DNA of 64,000 nt from Balneolaceae bacterium (lineage in GTDB: Bacteria; Bacteroidota; Rhodothermia; Balneolales; Balneolaceae), in the NCBI GenBank assembly GCA_034521445.1, contig JAXHMM010000011.1, positions 122,211 to 186,210 on the forward strand, given 5' to 3'. Below the pieces are notes generated by a model, which saw only the letters and a program-made list of their open reading frames with translations, was not told the origin of the DNA and made no database searches. A program made the position numbers and the translations under genes. Below, piece after piece: positions 53,323-63,400 of this stretch (within the stretch, counting starts at the first letter, position 1; the number at the start of each line of letters is the position of its first letter).

Positions 53323-54736
53323 GACCGGGGGGCGCGCGACAGGACTTGCAGGCCGCTCCGCCCTTCCCGCACTCCTCGCCGTATTGACTTTTCTGGCCCT
53401 CACCCGATGCGTACCGCTGCGAGGAGGCGGCTCCGACGAAGGAACGGCCGGTTCCGGGCATACGAACAGCTCCAACGCACACGCATGGCAGGGTCCAGCC
53501 GGCCTGGCGCCCTACGCCCCCGCCTTCCTTGTGGCCCCGCCCGGCGACATCGCCTCCCTGCGGCTCCATCCGGCAGACCGTCCCTCCCATCCGCCCGTGG
53601 TGAGGCTGGGCACGGACGACGCCCTCATCCTCTCCTTCGACCGGCTGGGCGGCGGTTCCGAACGCTTCCATCTGCGCCTGACCCACCGAAACCGCGACTG
53701 GGAGCGGAGCACGCTCTCCCCCTACGAGTACGTGGACGGTTTCCACGAAGCCTTCGCAGGAGGCGGGCGTACCAGCACCGGGGGACCTCCTTCCTATGTG
53801 CACCACCGCATGGTGATAGGATCGGGCGGGCCACTGGGGACTTTCAGGGCGAGCGGCAACTACCTGCTGGAGGTTTCGGAGGCGGGCGGCGGGGAGCTTC
53901 TCTTCTCCCTGCCCTTGCTGGTAACGGAAGACGAAGGTGAGCTGACCGCCGCTACGGAACGTCTCTTCACCTCGGCCACGCGCGGGAACCTCAGGGCCAC
54001 CCTGCCTCTCAGCGACTATCGCTACCCTGACGGGATTTCCTTCCCGCAGTTCGACCTGCACGCGGTATGGGTGCCCGACCTGCTCTGGGGACGTCGCACC
54101 GGGGCGGGCGTTCAAGATCGTACGGCCCCGAACGCGGTGCGCTTTCGCCAGGAACGCGAAGCGGCATGGCCCGACAACTACTTTCGCCGACGCCTCGACC
54201 TGCGCCTGGACGGCGGCTTCGGCGCGGGCAACCCTCAGATCCGCCAGGTACGGCGGGACACCGTTCCGCGCCGGGTCACCCTCGAGCGGGACCTGCAATC
54301 CTTCCCCAGGACTTCGCCCTCCGGAGATCCCGGCCGCTCTCTTGACGAGGGACCCTCCTCCGACCGCGCGGCCGACTACCTGCAGGTGGATTTCTCACTG
54401 GAGCCCGGCGGGAAGGAGTGGCGGCTGGGAAAGACATCGGCATCAACGCCCGCAGAAGTGACGCTCTTCGTGGCCGGCGATTTCAACGGGTGGCGGCTGG
54501 AGCCGCGGCACCGCATGCGTTGGGATGCCGGCGAGGGACTTTGGAGGGGCAGCGCCCTGGTCAAGGAGGGGGCATGGCATTACGCCTACCTGCTGCGCGG
54601 GCCGGAGGGAGACGTGCGTTCGGTGGGGCCCCTTCCGTCGACCGGCGAGGCGCCCCACGAAATTCTCGCCCTGGTCTACTACACCGACCCCGTCCGCGGC
54701 CACGACCGCCTGCTGCAGGCAAAGCTGAACCGCTGA
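53309..54736 (+). CDS. DUF5103-type exported protein (type IX secretion plug-like)
   Basis: A 475-residue exported protein; an N-terminal hydrophobic stretch (about 15-33, ALPALLAVLTFLAL) ends in a Cys but with Arg before it, so lipidation is doubtful. The body matches the DUF5103 pattern: IASLRLHPADRPSHPPVVRL, LILSFDRLGG (about 100-115), RFHLRLTHRNRDWERSTLSPYEYVDGF and SGNYLLEV. DUF5103 proteins include the type IX secretion 'plug' in Bacteroidota. A carbohydrate-binding-like segment (DFNGWRLEPRHRM) lies near the end. The ATG at 53309 overlaps dapF and begins the signal region; upstream in-frame codons add no signal. Confidence 0.78.
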   Translation: MCWTETGGRATGLAGRSALPALLAVLTFLALTRCVPLRGGGSDEGTAGSGHTNSSNAHAWQGPAGLAPYAPAFLVAPPGDIASLRLHPADRPSHPPVVRLGTDDALILSFDRLGGGSERFHLRLTHRNRDWERSTLSPYEYVDGFHEAFAGGGRTSTGGPPSYVHHRMVIGSGGPLGTFRASGNYLLEVSEAGGGELLFSLPLLVTEDEGELTAATERLFTSATRGNLRATLPLSDYRYPDGISFPQFDLHAVWVPDLLWGRRTGAGVQDRTAPNAVRFRQEREAAWPDNYFRRRLDLRLDGGFGAGNPQIRQVRRDTVPRRVTLERDLQSFPRTSPSGDPGRSLDEGPSSDRAADYLQVDFSLEPGGKEWRLGKTSASTPAEVTLFVAGDFNGWRLEPRHRMRWDAGEGLWRGSALVKEGAWHYAYLLRGPEGDVRSVGPLPSTGEAPHEILALVYYTDPVRGHDRLLQAKLNR

Positions 54737-54753
54737 ATGAACGGGCCTTCCCT

Positions 54754-57700
54754 CTAGAAGTCGAGGCCCAGAGAGATGTAGTGTACCGGCTTGCCGGCAA
54801 ATCCGTCGGAGTAGTAGGGCCAACCCACGTCGTACCGCAGCGGCAGTCCGAAGACGATGGTGCGCAGCCCGAAGCCGGCGCCGATCAGCACGTCGCCGTC
54901 CCTGAAGGGCAGCGGCGAGTAGCGCTCGTCCTCGGGTTCATCCGGCAGGTTGTCTACGACATTTCCTGTGGCGTTGTCATAGTATTTCGTACCCCGTTCC
55001 TGCACGTGGAAGTCGAAGTCGCCGTCGTTCGTAAAGTAAGGCAACTGCATTCCGTTGGAGAGCGGCACGCTAAATTCAATGTCCTTTCCCCAGGCCATGC
55101 CGGCATCGAAGAAGGCCACGCCCTGCATGTTGTAGAGCGGCAGGAAGGGAATGGGACCCGGAAGGATGGCCGCGAAGAGCGGGAAGCGGAACTCCAGGTT
55201 GGTCATGGTAAACTTGTCGCCGTATATGGCGTTGTATGCGTGTCCCCTCAGCGGCAGGGCCGGCAGGGTGATGAAGGTATCGCCCAGCTTGTCGAGGGGC
55301 AGCGGGGTCTCGGAGTTGAAACGCCGATTGATCCACCCCTGCATGCCTCCCATAAAGAAGGTCTGCGAGTCACGTCCCAGCGATACCGCTCCGGCGCCAC
55401 GCAAGGCTACGGAGTATCCGGCTCCCAGGTTGAAGTACTTGCGGAAATCGCCCAGAAGGGAGGCAAAGTGCAGGGTATTGCCGGTGATGGGGGGAGATCC
55501 GGTCAGGCTTAACGAATAGCGGGAGCCGCCTATCGGGTGGGTATAGCCGGCCAGCGTGCGGTCACTGGTGAAGATGATCTGCGGGTAGAGGAACTCCGAA
55601 CTGTTGTTGGTGGTGGCGTCCTGACCGACGACACTGAAATCCTGCGCGAGTCCAATACCCGACAGGCTGAAGTCAAGTCGGCGAAACTGGTCGATAGGAT
55701 ACTGCGCGGACACGCCCAGCCCGTAGTTGCGGAAGCGGTACACCTGCCCGCTGAAGCCCTGGTAGCTGCTGGCGTTGTGGAAAAAGGTGTATTGCCAGTT
55801 CCAGCGATCCTTGAAGTTGCCGTACTGCAGATAGTAGTTGCTGTTGCGCAGGTCGAGCACCAGGTTACTGCCAAAAACGATCTGGTGGTCGCCCAGCAGG
55901 TCGGACAGCACGATCTGCGTCATCCCGTATCCGCCATAGTAGGTGGAAAAGCCTCCGCCGGAATAGACCAGATCGGTCGTGAAGCGAAGACGGTAGTCCT
56001 TGGGCTGAAAACGCCCGTCCTCGGTCTGGCTGTTGATGGGTGCGAAGGTGGAGTCGTCCAGGTACTGTGCGGTAAAGGCGGTGTCCTGGGATACGGACGA
56101 CTCAAAGACGTAGTTGCGAAAATCGATATTGCCCCTGGCGTCCCGCCCGGTGGTGTCGGTTGTGGTGGTGTCGTCGGCCTGACGCCCGGCATCGGCCATC
56201 GCCTCGCCGGTACGCGGGTCGGTTTCCACGGCATCGCCCGATCCGGTAATCAGCTCCCCGCTGCTTCCAAACATCTGCTTTACGTAGCGAATGGCAGGCA
56301 CTCGCTCCCCGTAACTCTCTGTGGCGCGGCGCTGCGCCCAACGGTTGGGCTGAAGCTCCTGGCCGCGGGCGCGGGTCAGGGGCTGCCTGACCAGAAAGAT
56401 GTCGGTATAGCCCTCGTTGATGCTGGCCACCGCCAGGCGGGTGCCGTCGGAGCTCACCGAGATCTGCTGCACGCCGGTCAGCAGGTTGGTCAGCGGTGTG
56501 GAGATGCGGTCGTCCAGGTTCATCTCGAAGACATTGCGTATGCCGTTTTCGTCGGAAATGTAGATCAGGCGTCCGTCGCGTGTGGTCACAGGCTCATCCT
56601 CGTTCCAGCCGGGCGTATTGGTAAGCCGCGTGACGCGCTCCTCGCCCACGCGCACCGAATAGATATCGGTGGTGTACATGAAGTCGGACCTCAGCAGGTC
56701 AGCGTTGTTCAGGAAGGTGCCCAGCTGCAGGTTGTCGCCACGCGCGGATGTGAAATAGATCGTCTGTGAGTCGGCACCCCAGGCGGGCTGCACATCGGTG
56801 ATGGCGTCGTTGGTCACGTTGATGAAGTTACGCTCCTCCACGTTGTAGACGAAAATGTCCTGAAGCGGACCGATGTTCCCGTCAAAAGCGATCTTGGAGC
56901 CGTCCGGAGACCAGGACACCGAACCGATGGCGCTCAGCTCGGGAAATTCGACAAACTGCTTGTTGCCGGTCTGATAGTCCACAATGGCCAGGTGGTCCTT
57001 GCCTTGCGATTTGGCTGAAAGGGCGATCTGCGAGCCGTCGGGGGACCAGGTGAGGTTGGGGTTGAGGATGTTCAGTTCCTCAAACTCTACGTTGTCCTGC
57101 CCGGAAATAAGGGTCTTGAGCACTTCGCCTGTCACCGCGCTGACCACCACCACGTCAAAATATCCGCGGTGGTTGGTGATCATGGCGATCTTGTCGCCCT
57201 GCGGGGAGAGGGCCGGGGAGGTGTTGTAGGTGCCCAGTTTGCCGCGTTCGGTGATATGCTCGGCGAAGTTGTCGAGGTCCTCGCGCTGGGCCACTTCGGG
57301 AAAGTAGATTTTGCGGTAGTAGTCGTGCCAGGCCTCGCTCAGCTGCTCGATGTTCATGCCCAGGGCGCGCTGGAAGGCGCCGTTAATGGTGCGGGTGGCA
57401 CGAGCCCCGTGGAGGATCTCCCCGATCTTCTGGCGTCCGTACTCCTCCACGATGAAGTTCCAGATGGATTGCCCGCCCCGGTAGGCCAGGTAACCAGAAA
57501 GCTGGTTGATGGCCGGCATGTAGTCGTTGAGCAAGCCGTCGCGCATGAACATGTCGGTGTTGGTGTCCCATGCCACGGAGATGTACTCGGCCAGCCCCTC
57601 GTCAAACCAGTTGGGAATCTGCAGCTGCGCGCGTCCGCTGACCAGCGACTGCACATTGCCCCCGTAAAACATGTCGTTGACCACGGCGTGCACCAGCTCG

Positions 57701-58146
57701 TGCTGCAGGGTGCTCCGGAACTCGTCGTAGTTCCCGCTGAAGGGCATGATGATGCGGTTCTTGAAGGGCTCGGTCGCCCCGCCTATGCCCTCGGCGTTGA
57801 CCGGGAGGGCCGCCACATTGGTCTGCGAGAAGTCGTTGTGGGAGTCGTAGACCACCACCTTGATGCGGTCGATGATCTGATGGTCGAAATCCTCATGAAT
57901 CTGCCGCAGCGACGACTCCATCACCCTGGCCGTAAAGTTGGCCAGGTCGTAGTTCTCCGAATCGTAGTAGAAGACATCGAAGTGCTCCGACTGGATGTAG
58001 CGCCAGTCAAAGTCGGTGTACTGCACCCGGTTCTTCCCGAAGGAGAAGTACTGGGCCTGGACCGGCAGAGCTGAAGAAAGCAGCAGGAGGAGGGCTAGCG
58101 CTAGGCTGCCCGCGAGTGCGGAAAGAGGCCGTCGGATGGATGTCAT
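54754..58146 (-). CDS. Metallopeptidase-propeller-beta-barrel envelope protein
   Basis: An 1130-residue exported protein (signal peptide about 1-32, LPVQAQ). The N-terminal part (33-300) carries a gluzincin zinc motif HELVH (149-153) and a possible third ligand in WFDEGLAEY (E183 or E187), like peptidase-MA enzymes. A PD40 (TolB-like) propeller of about six blades follows (300-620, e.g. NLTWSPDGSQIALSAKSQG). A linker (about 660-760) leads to a beta-barrel C-terminus (about 760-1130, ending HYISLGLDF). Such proteins are common in Bacteroidota, but their substrate is unknown. It starts 26 bp after the rnr stop, suggesting a tamB-rnr operon. It converges with DUF5103. Confidence 0.85.
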   Translation of the reverse strand: MTSIRRPLSALAGSLALALLLLLSSALPVQAQYFSFGKNRVQYTDFDWRYIQSEHFDVFYYDSENYDLANFTARVMESSLRQIHEDFDHQIIDRIKVVVYDSHNDFSQTNVAALPVNAEGIGGATEPFKNRIIMPFSGNYDEFRSTLQHELVHAVVNDMFYGGNVQSLVSGRAQLQIPNWFDEGLAEYISVAWDTNTDMFMRDGLLNDYMPAINQLSGYLAYRGGQSIWNFIVEEYGRQKIGEILHGARATRTINGAFQRALGMNIEQLSEAWHDYYRKIYFPEVAQREDLDNFAEHITERGKLGTYNTSPALSPQGDKIAMITNHRGYFDVVVVSAVTGEVLKTLISGQDNVEFEELNILNPNLTWSPDGSQIALSAKSQGKDHLAIVDYQTGNKQFVEFPELSAIGSVSWSPDGSKIAFDGNIGPLQDIFVYNVEERNFINVTNDAITDVQPAWGADSQTIYFTSARGDNLQLGTFLNNADLLRSDFMYTTDIYSVRVGEERVTRLTNTPGWNEDEPVTTRDGRLIYISDENGIRNVFEMNLDDRISTPLTNLLTGVQQISVSSDGTRLAVASINEGYTDIFLVRQPLTRARGQELQPNRWAQRRATESYGERVPAIRYVKQMFGSSGELITGSGDAVETDPRTGEAMADAGRQADDTTTTDTTGRDARGNIDFRNYVFESSVSQDTAFTAQYLDDSTFAPINSQTEDGRFQPKDYRLRFTTDLVYSGGGFSTYYGGYGMTQIVLSDLLGDHQIVFGSNLVLDLRNSNYYLQYGNFKDRWNWQYTFFHNASSYQGFSGQVYRFRNYGLGVSAQYPIDQFRRLDFSLSGIGLAQDFSVVGQDATTNNSSEFLYPQIIFTSDRTLAGYTHPIGGSRYSLSLTGSPPITGNTLHFASLLGDFRKYFNLGAGYSVALRGAGAVSLGRDSQTFFMGGMQGWINRRFNSETPLPLDKLGDTFITLPALPLRGHAYNAIYGDKFTMTNLEFRFPLFAAILPGPIPFLPLYNMQGVAFFDAGMAWGKDIEFSVPLSNGMQLPYFTNDGDFDFHVQERGTKYYDNATGNVVDNLPDEPEDERYSPLPFRDGDVLIGAGFGLRTIVFGLPLRYDVGWPYYSDGFAGKPVHYISLGLDF

Positions 58147-58172
58147 AGGAGATGTCTACATTACGAGAGCAA

Positions 58173-60353
58173 TTAGGAACCGTCGTCAACCAGTTTGAGG
58201 TCGATCTGGCGCTGTTCTACATCAGTCTTAACGACCTTAACCCGAATTTCTTTTCCGAGCTGGTATTTTTTTCCCTTATTGCGGCCCTGCAGCAGGTGAC
58301 GCTTCTCATCATAGACGTAATAATCGTCATTCAAATCACTTACACGCACCATGCCCTCGCAGTGGAGATCTTTTAGGTCTACGAAGATGCCGGCCTCGAT
58401 CACCCCGCTGATCACCCCGTCGAAGTCCTCTCCAAGGTGCTGGCTAAGGTATTCCACCTGCTTGAGCTTGACGGAGTCGCGTTCGGCGTTGATGGCCGAT
58501 CGTTCCTTTTCGCTGCAATGACTGCCTTGCTTTTTCAGCTCCGTGTGGCGGTAACCCGGCTTGCCTGCGGCGTAGGCTTTCAGCAGGCGGTGTACAATCA
58601 CGTCCGGATAACGCCGGATGGGCGAGGTGAAGTGGGCGTAGTGATCAAAACCCAGTCCGAAGTGTCCGATGTTGTCGGGATGGTATTCGGCCTTGGACAT
58701 GGCCCGCAGCATGAGGTCGTTGACCGTGAGCTCCAGGGAGGTGTCCTCCACGTCGTTGAGCAAGGTGTTGATGGCCTTGGAACTCACCGTGTGGCTGTCC
58801 ACCCGGAAGCTGATGCCGATGGGCTTCACGTTCTCCTCGATGTTGCGCAGTTTCTCCAGGTCGGGCATGTCGTGAATGCGGTAAAGAAAGGGGTGGTTGT
58901 CCTTGTCCTTCGGGCTCTTGCCAGAGCGCTCACGCAGCATGTCGATGTGGCGGGCGATGGTCTGGTTGGCCATGAGCATGCACTCCTCAACGAGCCGGTG
59001 GGCGAACAGACGCTCCTTGATCTTCACGTCAATGGGCTTGCCGTTCTCGTCCAGGATGAATTTAGGCTCGGGCGTGTCAAAGTTGATGCTGCCCTCGCTG
59101 AAGCGCTTGTCCAAGAGTACCTGCGCCAATTTGGCCGCCGTATTGAGCTGCTTGGCGTATTCGCTGTCGCGTTCGCCGTCAATGACCTCCTGGGCCTGCT
59201 CGTAGGTAAATCGGTGATTGGAGTGGATGACCGTTTCCTCGATAGAATGATCCACCAGCTTGCCGTCGGGAGTGATCTCCATGAAACAGGAGTAGGCAAG
59301 CTTATCCTCGCGGGGACGCAGGCTGCAGACCCCGTTGCTTAGTTTCTCGGGCAGCATGGGAATGACGCGGTCGACCAGGTAGACGCTGGTGCCGCGATTG
59401 TAGGCCTCCTGGTCAAGTACGGAATCGCGCGGCATGTAGTGGGTCACGTCGGCGATGTGCACTCCCAGGTAAAAGTTGCCGTTTTGAAGCACCTCGATGC
59501 TGATGGCGTCGTCGAAGTCCTTGGCGTCGTCAGGGTCAATGGTAAGGATCACCTCGTCGCGCAGATCGTTTCTGCGATCGATCTCCTTCTGCGGGACCTC
59601 CATGGGTATGTTCTCGGCGTAGTCCACGACTTCCTGTGGGAAGGGCGCCTTGATCTGGTTTTCGGCCAGGATGGAGAGCAGGTTGCTGTCGTTGGTGCCG
59701 GCCTTGCCCAGCACCTGTACGATACTGGCCTCCGGCAGGGACCTGGGATGCACCCAGTCTACCAGTTCGAAGACCACCTTGTCGCCGTCCTGCGCGCCGT
59801 CCACATTTTGGGGAAGGATAAAGAAATCGGTGTGGGCGGAGTTCTGGTCAGGCTGAATGAGCCAGTTCTTCTTGCCCTGGCGTTTCAGCGTACCCACGAA
59901 GATGCTGTTTCCCCGCTCGATGACCTCCAGCACCTTGCCCTCGGCCTGTCCTCCGCGGCCGGAGTCCGTGAGAATCTCCGCCTTGACGGTATCGTTCTTG
60001 AGGGCTGTGCCCATGTGCTTGCCATTTATGCGGACATCTTCCTCGCGGTCTTCCACCATGAGATAGCCGGTGCCGTGGCGGCTCACGTCCATCTTGCCGG
60101 TCACGATCTTGCCGTCGCGCTTCCCGCCGCCCCGCTTCTTGCGGTTGTCGGCCAGCTGGAGGTCCCCCCCTTTGCGCTTGACGATAAGGTTGCGGTCGTA
60201 GAGACTGTTTATGACGCTTTTCAGATGCTGGTTGTCCTTCTTGCCCTTCACCTGAAGAACATTCTGCAGGGTTTCAAAGGGATACTGGGAATCCGGATTG
60301 CTGCGAAGCAGCTCCAGAATAATACGTTCAAAGGTCTTTTTTCGGTCGGACAT
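58173..60353 (-). CDS. rnr: Ribonuclease R
   Basis: A 726-residue RNase R, a 3'-5' exoribonuclease that degrades structured RNA in the cytoplasm. Order of domains: N-terminal helix-turn-helix (about 5-65), cold-shock OB folds (about 70-220), RNB catalytic domain (about 245-580) with the Asp cluster (TIDPDDAKDFDDAIS), GVCSLRPREDKLAYSCF and FTSPIRRYPD, and an S1 domain (about 640-720, DGVISGVIEAGIFVDL). Compared with E. coli RNase R the C-terminal basic tail is short. It lies 87 bp after tamB, an interval filled by an octamer repeat. Confidence 0.95.
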   Translation of the reverse strand: MSDRKKTFERIILELLRSNPDSQYPFETLQNVLQVKGKKDNQHLKSVINSLYDRNLIVKRKGGDLQLADNRKKRGGGKRDGKIVTGKMDVSRHGTGYLMVEDREEDVRINGKHMGTALKNDTVKAEILTDSGRGGQAEGKVLEVIERGNSIFVGTLKRQGKKNWLIQPDQNSAHTDFFILPQNVDGAQDGDKVVFELVDWVHPRSLPEASIVQVLGKAGTNDSNLLSILAENQIKAPFPQEVVDYAENIPMEVPQKEIDRRNDLRDEVILTIDPDDAKDFDDAISIEVLQNGNFYLGVHIADVTHYMPRDSVLDQEAYNRGTSVYLVDRVIPMLPEKLSNGVCSLRPREDKLAYSCFMEITPDGKLVDHSIEETVIHSNHRFTYEQAQEVIDGERDSEYAKQLNTAAKLAQVLLDKRFSEGSINFDTPEPKFILDENGKPIDVKIKERLFAHRLVEECMLMANQTIARHIDMLRERSGKSPKDKDNHPFLYRIHDMPDLEKLRNIEENVKPIGISFRVDSHTVSSKAINTLLNDVEDTSLELTVNDLMLRAMSKAEYHPDNIGHFGLGFDHYAHFTSPIRRYPDVIVHRLLKAYAAGKPGYRHTELKKQGSHCSEKERSAINAERDSVKLKQVEYLSQHLGEDFDGVISGVIEAGIFVDLKDLHCEGMVRVSDLNDDYYVYDEKRHLLQGRNKGKKYQLGKEIRVKVVKTDVEQRQIDLKLVDDGS

Positions 60354-60360
60354 TTTTTAA

Positions 60361-60427
60361 AAAGTCTTAAAGTTATTAAGTCGTAAAGTCGTAAAGTCGA
60401 AAAGTCGAAAAGTCTGGAAGTCGGAGG
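60361..60427. repeat. Degenerate AAAGTCG octamer repeats between tamB and rnr
   Basis: Roughly eight copies of a 7-9-bp AAAGTC(G/T) unit fill most of the 87-bp gap between the tamB stop and the rnr start. The units are imperfect (AAGTCTT, AAGTCGT, AAGTCGA, AAGTCTGG). The repeat is AT-rich, unlike its surroundings. Confidence 0.75.
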
Positions 60428-60440
60428 TTGTTGGTAACGT

Positions 60441-63400
60441 TTATTTTTGTTGTGCAATTTCGTCGTTTTCCTCTTCGTCATCATCTCCCCCAAAGATGGC
60501 GCGGAAGAAGTCTCCTATGCGCCGCTTGAGTTCCTGCCAGGTGTTAAACTGCACCTCCGCCTCCAGGCCGATGCCGTCCACGCTGGGCGTGACGTCGGTG
60601 GTCTGAGAGCCGGTGGCCGCGGTTCCGAAAACCTGGTCCTGTCGGTGAAATGCGGTGAGCGAAAGTCCCCTGCGGATGCGGTAGGTGGCGTTGAGATCGC
60701 CAATCCGGTCTCCAATGGAGGTCTCTCCGGTAATCTGTCCCTCCCTTCTGAGGATGAGGCGGTCGTTATAGAGCCGCAGGGCGATCCCGAGATCGATCTG
60801 GTTGTAGGTATTCAGGTTGAAATCAATATCAAAGCGGCTGACTTCACTGTTTAATAACGAGTTTATTTGGTTGGAAAGCAACGGGCTGATCACCTGGTTG
60901 GAAATCAGGGGGTTGAGCACCGTGGAACCGCGTGTGAGGCTCTGGCTGAGCGTTGTGGTGGCCTGATCGGTGTTTTGCACGGGGATGAAACGGTCGGTAA
61001 GCAGAATACTGGCGGCCTGCAGCAGCTTCTGCTGTTCGTCGCGGTTGATCTGGCTGATGGTATAGGAGAGTGTGGAGTTGGAGGAGAGGTCCAGGGAGTT
61101 GGGCATGCGGAAGAAATAGTTGTTGCGCACGCTGCTGACGGTGCCTGTAATCTCCACCACCAACTCCACGGGCACGCGTCGGCCGGTCTCCTCTCCCAGT
61201 CCCCCATCGGGCAGCCCGGTGCCGCGGTAGTTGAGCAGGGAAATGTCCGGGCGGGCGCGGTAGACGGCGCTGATATTCATCTGCGCATTGGCGGGGTCGC
61301 CCTGCCAGACGATGTCGCCCCCCTGCTCCAGGTCCAGTTCGCGGCTGATCACGTCGCTGGCCACAAAGCGGTAGGTTCCGCCGGTAATGTCGTAGCGCCC
61401 GAACATCTGCACCTCCTCGTCCTGCATGGTGAGACGGATCTGCCCGGTGCCCCTCGAGGAGAGGGCCTCCCCGGTAACCCGGTCGAAGACCAGGTCCACA
61501 TTTACCCCGTCTGGGGCGTTGAACTGCAGATCGAGGTTGAAACGCTCGCTGAAGGTCAGATTTTCAATGGCGGTCTGCAAGGCCTCTCCTTGCAGACCGG
61601 TGTCGACCTCACCGCGCTCGAGCTCCGCGGCATCCGGGTCGCGCTGGTCGAAGGAATCCACGAAACGGATGAAGCGCCCGGACTCACTCAGCTCGGTCTC
61701 CTCCAGGAGGGGGACGGTGATGCGCGAATCGGAGGTTACCTGTATGGGACTTTCAGTGCGCAGCAGAAGTTTGGTGTTGGAGCCGCTGATCCGCGCCGTG
61801 CCCGTGCCTGCCACAGCCCCGTAGAAGGGCAGGTCGGGATCGAAGCTGTTGTTCAGGAATCGCAGTCCGTCCATTTGCAAGGTGAGATCGAGATAGGTGA
61901 TGGGACGAAATTCGTTTAGGTCGATGTTTCCCCAGAGCTGGCCGGTACCTCCGCGGGTATCGCGGAGGGCCAGTGAATCAAGCACCACGCCCTCCTGCCG
62001 GTCGAAGGCCACCGGACCGTTGGCATAGTATTCGGTCTCCAGGAAAGAGGGTTTCAGGTAGACATCCCGAAGCTCGAAATCGGCATGAAAGTCATAATCC
62101 CGCAGATTTCCGGCGAGCCAGCCGCTCCCGCTGGCGCGTCCCTCCACCTGGTTGATGGGATTGACGATGTGGGAAAGCACCCAGAGATCCACCTCATTGA
62201 ACTGCGCGTCGAAGTGATATACCGTATCCTGCGGGGCGTTAAGGTCGGGCGCCACGAACCAGCCGTCCAGCACGATATCCTGCCCTATCTGGTTGTTGGC
62301 TTCCAGGTAGTCGGCATAGCGCGTGGAGTCGGTCAGTATTTCGATGCGCGTATCGAAGCGCGAGTCTTCCTCATTGAGGCGGCTGCTGAAATGCACGTCG
62401 CCCACCAGGCGGTCGGCCAGGGTGAGGCGGCGCACGCGCAGCTCACCCTGCACGGAAGGCTGGCGCGTGAGGGAACGGGTGATCAGGTCGCCGTTGAGCT
62501 GGCCGGAAAACCCAAGCTGGCCCTGCACCAGCGACGAAATTCGTGCCAGGTTGACGTTGCGGATGGTGTATTCCAGGGCGTGCGAAGGATCCGGGCTCAT
62601 CACTCCGCTGACCCTCATGAACTCCTCGCGGTTGCGGAAGACGAAATCGTTGAAGAAGAGTTCCCTTCCTTCGGTGTAGACCAGGGTGGGACGCTCCTCG
62701 CTGCGCCAGGCATACTCCTCGTTACCGAGCTGGAAACGCTCCACGGCGGCCTCCAGGCGGTCCGGCTCCAATACAGCCGACATGGCCAGGTCGAGACGGG
62801 CCTCCCCGCCTACCTGGCCAACGTGTTGGGTCAGTCCCAGCGAGTCGCCGTTGGCGGTCAGGCGGGTGACCACCGAATCGAGCTCCAGCGCCCCGCTGCT
62901 AAACGTCCCCACATGAGACTGAAACTCCAGGCTGGCGTAATCGCGGAAGGGGCGGTCGCTTCGGACATTGGCCGTCACCTGCATATTGCCGTTACGCAGG
63001 CGTGTCTCCCCCCAGCGTAGGCTGTCCGCATCCAAGGTTCCGCTCAGCAGCAGGGTGGGACCGCTGGTGTTGATGTTGAACTCAAGAGAGGCATCGGTGC
63101 TCACCTCAGGCAGCCCCGGAACATAGGAACGGAGCATGCCCACATTCTTTACCTGTGCCGTACCGTCGAGGGAGAGCGTATGACCGGGGTTTAAGACCGG
63201 CAATCTTCCCGTCGAATCCTGCACGCCTGCGGAGTCGGACATCATCACCTCCCGGCGGAAACGCCTGGGGAGGTGGTCCGCCCAGAACCGCATCTCTGCG
63301 GCGATGCGGGAGGGCACGATAGTGCCATTGAGGGTGAGGTCCAGGAAGGTGCTGGTCAGCCGCAGACTGCGGCGCTCGGAGTCCGGGCGGTTCAGATCCA

